Shown here: one piece after another, positions 57,841 to 64,000 of the stretch
Layout: each line of letters begins with the position of its first letter
Position numbering within the stretch: the stretch's first letter is position 1
From: Byssothecium circinans
Taxonomy: Eukaryota; Ascomycota; Dothideomycetes; Pleosporales; Massarinaceae
Reading direction: 5' to 3'
Length of the DNA: 64,000 bases
NCBI GenBank assembly: GCA_010015675.1
Contig: ML976979.1
Location: 527,661-591,660 of the forward strand
The notes under the pieces: model-generated
What the model saw: the letters and a program-made list of their open reading frames with translations, nothing else
Told to the model about the DNA's origin: nothing
Databases searched by the model: none
Program-made: the position numbers and the translations under genes

Positions 57841-59019
57841 GATATATATAATATAGATTAAAAGGATTATAAAAAATATTCTAGGATTTCTAATAGCTTA
57901 GTAAGCTATATAGGTTTAGAGAATACTAGGGTTACTTTAGGTTTATAGCCTATAACACCTACTAAACTAGCTAAATAAGTTATAATAACTTTAGAGCTAG
58001 TTTATATATATATAATACACCTATTAGTACTAAAATTATAGCATGCAGCCTAGACCTATTAGAGAATTAGCGTAGGGAGGGTAGAGATTCCTAAAATTAG
58101 AAAAATATAATTAAATATTTTATCTAGCTAGATATTCTTACTTTTTTTCTTTTAATAAACTTTTTATATATATATAGTATTAAATATACATATATACATA
58201 TATATATATACTATAGCTATATTCGCAATAAGCTTAATAAAGGCTTTTTATCAGATTGTTGGTATTCCACTGTCTTAGTATTTTGAGTAAAAAGTAATAC
58301 TATAGTTATTAATTATAACTATAATAGTATTGTCCTATAAAACTTAGATATAGGTAAAATAACTACTATATTCTATATAACAAACGTTATAACATATTTG
58401 CTTATGTTAGCAAATTATAATCTTGATTAATAGACGATTTTAAGAAAGTACACTTTGTAAAAAGTGCTAAAATAATTTATTACGGGCGTAATCTTCACGC
58501 TAGTGTAATATAACTTATATTACCTAAAGAGTATATAGTATACACTATATATAACTAAAGGCTAAGCGATATCTTCTAAACTAGATTTATAAGCGAGCTT
58601 TGTAAAACGGTCTTTTTGACCAACTGTTGCAATGTTGGCAATTGGTTGAAAACAACCAAACAACAAAACAACAACTAAAACACGGCTATAGGATAAGCCG
58701 AAAAATACTAAACTATAGTAAAACGATAGTAAAACCAAACTACAGTAAAACAATGGATATAGGATATCCGAAATAATAAAACTATAGTAAAACTATAGTG
58801 ATACTATAGTAATACTACGGATATCTTAAAATCCGGTATCAAGACTAAAACAATAGTCAAACTAATCTAAAAACAAAGGATAGCTATTATCCGAACGGAT
58901 AACTATAATCCGAATATCTAGATAGTTAGTATATAGTAACTCCTTAGCAGTACTTTGAAAAGATCAGACAATTTAACTACAATATTCTTTCACTATATTA
59001 CCTTTACTCATTATCACCT
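57841..59019. other. AT-rich stretch, probable decayed retroelement end and copia leader
   Basis: Very AT-rich with no gene. From about 58660 to 58840 the motif CTATAGTAAAAC recurs many times. The copia coding remnant starts soon after, so this may include a 5' LTR and leader, but LTR borders cannot be set because the partner LTR lies outside the window. Confidence 0.5.
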
Positions 59020-59857
59020 TTTTACAAATCCTTTATTACTACTAGTAAAGCTTTAATAGCTAATACTAATAGTAATAAATTAGGAGGAAGGCCTAGAAGT
59101 AATAAAGTTACTAAATCTAGTAATAGATTTTGTAATAAATGTAAGGTTAATACTCATAATATTAATAAATATTAGTATTTATTTCTAGATAATAAACCTA
59201 ATTGGTTTAAAACTAGTTCTAATTATAAAAGGCGTAAAAAGCCTAATAAGGAGCCTATTAATAGTAGTAATGAAAAATTACTATTAAATAAAGAAAAAGG
59301 AGATGAAATGGATTTAGACAATCCTAAAGAAGAATAGGAATAGGTATTATATACTCCTAAAAAATATAGTATTAAAACTAGTACTAATCTAATTCTAGAC
59401 TCTAGTAGTTTATAATATATAGTTTATAATTAAAATTTATTTTTAAAAGAATCTATTACTAGGAAAACTACAAAAATATAATAGGGAAATAGTACTTTTA
59501 TTACCTCTAAAGAAATTAGACAACTAGCTTTTATATTTAACAATGTAAAGATTATTCTAAATAATTGCTTATTTATACCTAACTTTAGTGTTAATATTAT
59601 ATCTGTTCAAAAATTAATAGAAAAAGACTTTATAGTTAACTTTATATAAAATAAAGCTTATATCCTTAAAAATAATAAAACTATATTTAAAGCAAAACTA
59701 GTAGATGGTTTATATTCAGTTAATATAATGAATAACCTAACTATAGAAAATATATTAGTTAGTAAAACTAAAACTACTAATAAACCAAATAGTTATAAAA
59801 CTATACAACAAATAGAACTATATTATAATAGATATAGATATAAGAACATAGATACTA

Positions 59858-61707
59858 ACGTAAAGCACTACTGAAGCGGCTACCCCACTGAAGCGGCTAC
59901 TTTTCCTTGGCAACACTAACTTACTCAACTTCATCATCGTTATCATCCACATCGCTACTTGACATGATAAACTGAGTACTAGCCTCTAACTTAGAAGAAC
60001 CCTCTTTATCTGCGTGACACGTTCTCGCGTTATGCCCAGCCTTACCGCAGTTGCCGCAGTGGCAAATACCTAGTTATCGCACTTTATGTTCACCCTCCAC
60101 CCTCGCCCTCTTATAGTTCTGAATGGTTCCTGACGGTTTAGAACTAACCTAGTCTACTGTAGGACTAAACTCCATAGTGCTACCCTTCTAAAGATACTTA
60201 CGCTTGCGTATTTTTTACTTAGTTACTACTGCAAGGTGCTGTTTAAGCTCTTTAATGCACGCCTTTATAAGCGCAGTGTTATGCAGCACCAACTTAGTGC
60301 CTTTAACGAGCTGCGAAAGCCCATCCTACGCCGTTTGTGGTAACTAAGTAATAGAATCACGTACAAACTTTAACTATAAGCTAAATTCGCGTGTATTACT
60401 TAGAGTCCTTAATAGCTATAGCGTCTCTAGTAGTGGGGGTCCTAGTAAGGTACGTATACGCATATTAAGGTAATTAAGTACTACTTGCGCGTTTAGAGGG
60501 ACTAGCCCTATTGCCTTAAAGGCCTTTTAACAGTTCTAAACCATAAACACGCTTAAAAACGCGTCTTTAAAGGCTGGTAGGAACGCTTCCTTATTAACGT
60601 AAAAGACGCGCTTTTACGCTAAGCCCTAAATAATCTTAGAGTACTTACGCTTAAGCGGCGAGAAGCACACCACATTAAGCGGCTAGAGGATGTGTGACGA
60701 GTGCGGTGGTATATAGAGCGTAAGGATCTTATTATTATAATAATAATCTTTAAAATCTTAATTTAGGTGGCTTTCATAGCTATCTAAAATTAGTAACTAA
60801 TAGACGCTAATAGTTCTCACCTTTATATGCGCGTTAAAGTGCTTCAACTACGCAAGACTAAGCTTATTAGTCGTCTATCCATTCTCTAAGACCAAGAGCT
60901 TCTAATTACGTGGTATATTAGCTTCCTAGTACTACGAAGAGATATAGACGCGTCCTTTGTATATAATAAATAGTAGGGTGAATATACCATTTAAACATAT
61001 ACTCTAGATATCTGTTACCTACTCCTTATCACCTAGCTAAACTGTTGTAGGCCTTTCTTACTTCTCTAAGCTAGTAACCACTTTTATAGAGCTAATAATA
61101 CCTATCTAAAAGCTAGTCTTATTAAAGTTATATATATCGTCATCATGTATACCATACTTAGCTTTAGTATCCTTTACAAGCTTAAACCACGCGCTAACCA
61201 CCTTAGGATCCTCCTATAGAGCTCTCTAACGGTCCTTTAAATAGTTCTAAACTATTCGTAACTATTCTAAATGGTTCACGAACTATTCTACCTAGTTATA
61301 GCTAACCTTCTCTCCACCCTACTTATGTAGTAGTTTATTCGCTATATCTAACACTTCACCTAGCGTAGGCGCGAATCCTCGCGAACTAAGGTTAAGGATA
61401 TATTTAATAAGCGTATCCTCTTCAGTCAAGAACAGTTTCGAACAGTTCAGTACTGTTGTTGGTCGAAAGGCGGTTCCGTTAAAGCATGTAGAGAGTCTTT
61501 GATAACGAACGTTAAAAGCCTCAGCAGCGCGTTGGAGGCTTTTAAATTGGCCTAAATAGTAAGCCTAAAGGGCAAGCTTAATCCTGCCTTCTTATTAAAT
61601 AAGTAATGGATTTGTTAGTTAAGCCATTTTATAATAAGTGTAGTGTTAGTGTTGCCAAGGAAAAGTAGCCACTTTAGTAGGGTGGCTGCTTTGGTAGTGC
61701 TTTACGT
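59858..61707 (-). mobile_element. Third Pogo/Fot-type DNA transposon, 1.85 kb, nested in copia
   Basis: Long inverted ends (~65 bp) starting ACGTAAAGCACTACTGAAGC at 59858 and ending with its mutated complement at 61707; TA duplication at 59856-59857 and 61708-61709. The left end holds TGAAGCGGCTAC twice, 17 bp apart. The right end shows C-to-T/G-to-A differences. It carries one transposase remnant read leftward. Confidence 0.92.
59921..61600 (-). pseudogene. Fot-type transposase remnant with C-terminal zinc knuckle
   Basis: Leftward frame with many TAG stops. Motifs visible: a degenerate first catalytic stretch (DIYNFNKTSF), LILDSYESHL, and PHSSHILQPLNVVCFSPLKRKY, where the third catalytic Asp is Asn (GAT to AAT, RIP-type). 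Near the end a CCHC zinc knuckle CGNCGKAGHNARTC (60017-60058) precedes a Ser/Asp-rich tail and the stop at 59921-59923. The 5' boundary is approximate. Confidence 0.82.
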
Positions 61708-62584
61708 TATATGTACTTTATTAAATATTAAAAAACTAGCTAATTATTAACTAAACTGTATTAGTTGTATAAAAGCTAAATTAACTAATAAAAATAGTAG
61801 AGAAATAACTGCTAAACTAGAAAACTACTTAGAAAAAGTAGTAATAGATATATATGGACCTATTAGTCCTAAGTCTAGATTTAGATATAAATATATTATA
61901 TTTTTTCTAGATGTAGCTACTAGATTTCTAGACTATAAGCTACTAAAATCAAAATTAGAAGCCTTTGACGCTTTTATAGAATTTAAAAATAAGGTTGAAA
62001 ACCAATCTAATAAGAAAATAAAGCTAATAGCTAGCGATAATGGTACTGAATTTTTTAGTTACAAGTTTAAAGAACTATGTATTAATATCGGTATTATACA
62101 TCAATTTAGTTCTCCTTATACACTAGAACAAAATGGGTTAATAGAAAGGATAAATAGAACTATTATAGAGACTACTAGAGCTTATCTATTCTATAGCAAT
62201 ATGCCTATTATATACTGGCAGGAAGCTATTCAAGCTAGTGTATATATATATAATTTAACACCTCATTTAGGTATTAAATTTATAACGCCATATGAAAAAC
62301 TATATAATTAAAAGCCTAGAGTAAATAATATAAAGATCTGGGGATCTATTTGCTATTACTTAGTTAAAACACATTTAACTAAATTAAAACCAAGAGCAAA
62401 ACAAGCTATACTAGTTGGTTATAATCAATATAACTATATAATACTAGATATAGAAACGAAAAGACTTATACAAACTAGAGATATTAAAGTCCTAGAAAAT
62501 AACTTCTATAATTGGGAAAATAACTAATCAAACTTAGGTTTAAATAATAACTATATAAATAATGATTATTTATTAGTAACTTTT

Positions 62585-62706
62585 AGTTCTAATACTAATT
62601 CTAATATTAGCTCTAATACTAGTTCTAATACTAGTTCTAATACTAGTTCTAATACTAGTTCTAATACTAGTTCTAATACTAGTTCTAATACTAGCTCTAA
62701 TATTAA
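62585..62706 (+). repeat. 12 bp minisatellite inside the copia pol gene
   Basis: About ten units of AGTTCTAATACT in tandem, with a few variant units at both ends, in frame with pol and encoding repeated Ser-Ser-Asn-Thr. It lies between the integrase and reverse-transcriptase regions. Confidence 0.88.
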
Positions 62707-64000
62707 TAATAATATAATAGAGTCTATTGAAAATAACCAATCTAGAGAATCTAGTATTGATGAATTAAGTTAAAATTATAATAACAATAGTAATAAAAGA
62801 CTATTAGAAAATTATAATATAGAACAAGGATGTAAAAAGATTCAAGAAAATTTTTTAGAAGAAGATAGTGAAATAGATGAATTAGCCTTACTAATATCAT
62901 CTAATAATGAACCTAATAGTTATAAAGAAGCTATTAGTGGTATTAATAAAGATAAATAGCTAAAAGCAATGGAGCTAGAAATAAGCCAATTAGAAAAACA
63001 AAACACTTAGGATCTAAACGAATTACCTAGTAATAGAACTGCCTTAAAAGGTAGATAGGTCTATAAAATTAAAACAGACCAAAACAATAATATATCTAAA
63101 TATAAAGCTAGATAGGTTATAAAAGGATTTAATCAAGTCTATGGACTAGATTATTTAGAAACCTTTGCAAATACTACTAGAATAGAGATAATTAGATTTC
63201 TATTATTTCTAGCAGCCTTTCTAGACTATGAAATCTGGCAACTAGATATTAAAAATGCATTTTTAAATGCTCTTATAGATACAGAAATCTATATGCAACA
63301 ACCTACTGGTTTTGAGAAATATAGAACTAAAGTTTGTAAACTAAATAAAGCTATTTATAGCTTAAAACAAGCTCCTAGAGCTTGGTATATATATCTAAAA
63401 GATAAACTAGAAAAACTAGGTTATTATCCTTTATTTGCAGAACAAGGAGTCTTTACAAATAAAGAAAAAGATATATTTATTATAGTCTATGTAGATGATA
63501 TACTACTACTAGGCAAAAATAAAATAGATATAATAAATCTAAAACTAGCTATTGCTACTTAATTAGAGATAAGTGATCTAGGAGAAGCTAGTTACTTTCT
63601 AGGAATAGAAATAACTAGAGATAGAAAAAATAGAACTATCTATTTAAAACAAACGAAATATATTAAAAATATATTAGAGAAATATAAAAAACAATTTCTA
63701 AATCCTGTTAGTACACCTACAGAATCTAGTGTAAAACTAGAAAAGAATAAAGAAATAGCTACAGCTAAAGAAATAAATCTATATTAATAATATATAGGTA
63801 GCTTAATATATTTAACTACACATACTAGGCCTGATTTAGCCTTTGGTATATATAACTGTGTTAGACATATGTCAAATCCTAATAAACAACACTATAAAGC
63901 TGTTGATAGAATATTTAAATATCTAAATAATACCTTAGAAAAAGGACTATATTTTAAATATAATAGTAATACTATTAAACCAAATTTAATAGGATATACA

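Larger units (their letters stand above)
59020..64000 (+). mobile_element. Ty1/copia retrotransposon, RIP-decayed, truncated by the window edge
   Basis: Copia-order domains on the + strand: short Gag-like zinc-finger piece (CNKCKVNTH near 59130), protease-like LDSSS (about 59390), GAG-pre-integrase, integrase core, then reverse transcriptase and the beginning of RNase H at the right edge. The order INT before RT defines Ty1/copia. Most of Gag seems missing. The coding frame is AT-rich and broken by TAA/TAG. A Pogo-type element (59858-61707) interrupts it. Confidence 0.9.
59020..64000 (+). pseudogene. Copia Gag-Pol polyprotein remnant
   Basis: Readable motifs: CISCIKAK (61760-61790) ending the GAG-pre-integrase zinc region; integrase VIDIYGPI, ASDNGTEF and SPYTLEQNGLIERINR (61840-62160); linker with a 12 bp repeat; RT_2 with WQLDIKNAFLNA, YSLKQAPRAWY and the catalytic YVDD (about 63487-63500); then SLIYLTTHTRPDLAF leading to RNase H. 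Stops are TAG/TAA where Trp or Gln is expected. Joining 59857 to 61710 after removing the inserted element and one TA restores one frame across the junction. The 3' end lies outside the window. Confidence 0.88.

Noticed and set aside
62585..62706. Array of short repeats as a possible CRISPR
   Set aside because: The units are in tandem without unique spacers, inside a retrotransposon reading frame in a eukaryote.

Overview
The window is nuclear DNA of a filamentous ascomycete (Pezizomycotina, most likely Dothideomycetes). The evidence is short 47-130 nt GT-AG introns with CTAAC/CTGAT-like branch points, Zn2Cys6 and fungal-specific transcription factors, a HET-domain gene, and transposons whose stop codons fit repeat-induced point mutation (RIP). 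Exon borders were placed by eye from splice signals, phase and family conservation.

Layout. 1-41 kb is a normally spaced, gene-bearing housekeeping region: the 3' end of an unknown gene; a Q-rich hypothetical gene head-to-head with KTI12; the acetate regulator FacB/Cat8; a SET-domain lysine methyltransferase; CDC14 phosphatase; a PFA3-like DHHC palmitoyltransferase; a GT25-like glycosyltransferase; a TLC-like membrane protein; a Zn2Cys6 regulator; a phosphohexomutase; a decayed Tc1/mariner element; dynactin p25; an assembly gap; and the large C2H2 regulator AmdX/Adr1. 41-47 kb is a 6.3 kb stretch with no recognisable gene. 47-50 kb carries two secreted-protein genes (a chorismate-mutase-like protein and a small six-cysteine protein) and a doubtful ORF. 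50.8-52.9 kb is a Fot1/Pogo element with mild RIP. 53.4-55.4 kb is a HET-domain gene with a 118 bp foldback repeat just upstream. From 55.4 kb to the right edge the DNA is AT-rich: two heavily mutated Pogo-type elements, one nested inside a Ty1/copia retrotransposon that runs off the window.

How the genes relate. Most housekeeping genes are functionally unrelated neighbours. FacB and AmdX, about 28 kb apart, are the counterparts of yeast Cat8 and Adr1, which act together on acetate, ethanol and acetamide genes; the linkage may be chance. The right part (secreted proteins, HET gene, nested RIP-mutated repeats) looks like an accessory, fast-evolving compartment joining a conserved one. I found no clearly new biological system. 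The most unusual signals are a doubled terminal motif with a constant 17 bp spacing shared by different Pogo-type ends, the foldback next to the HET gene, and the precise nesting of a Pogo element in copia.
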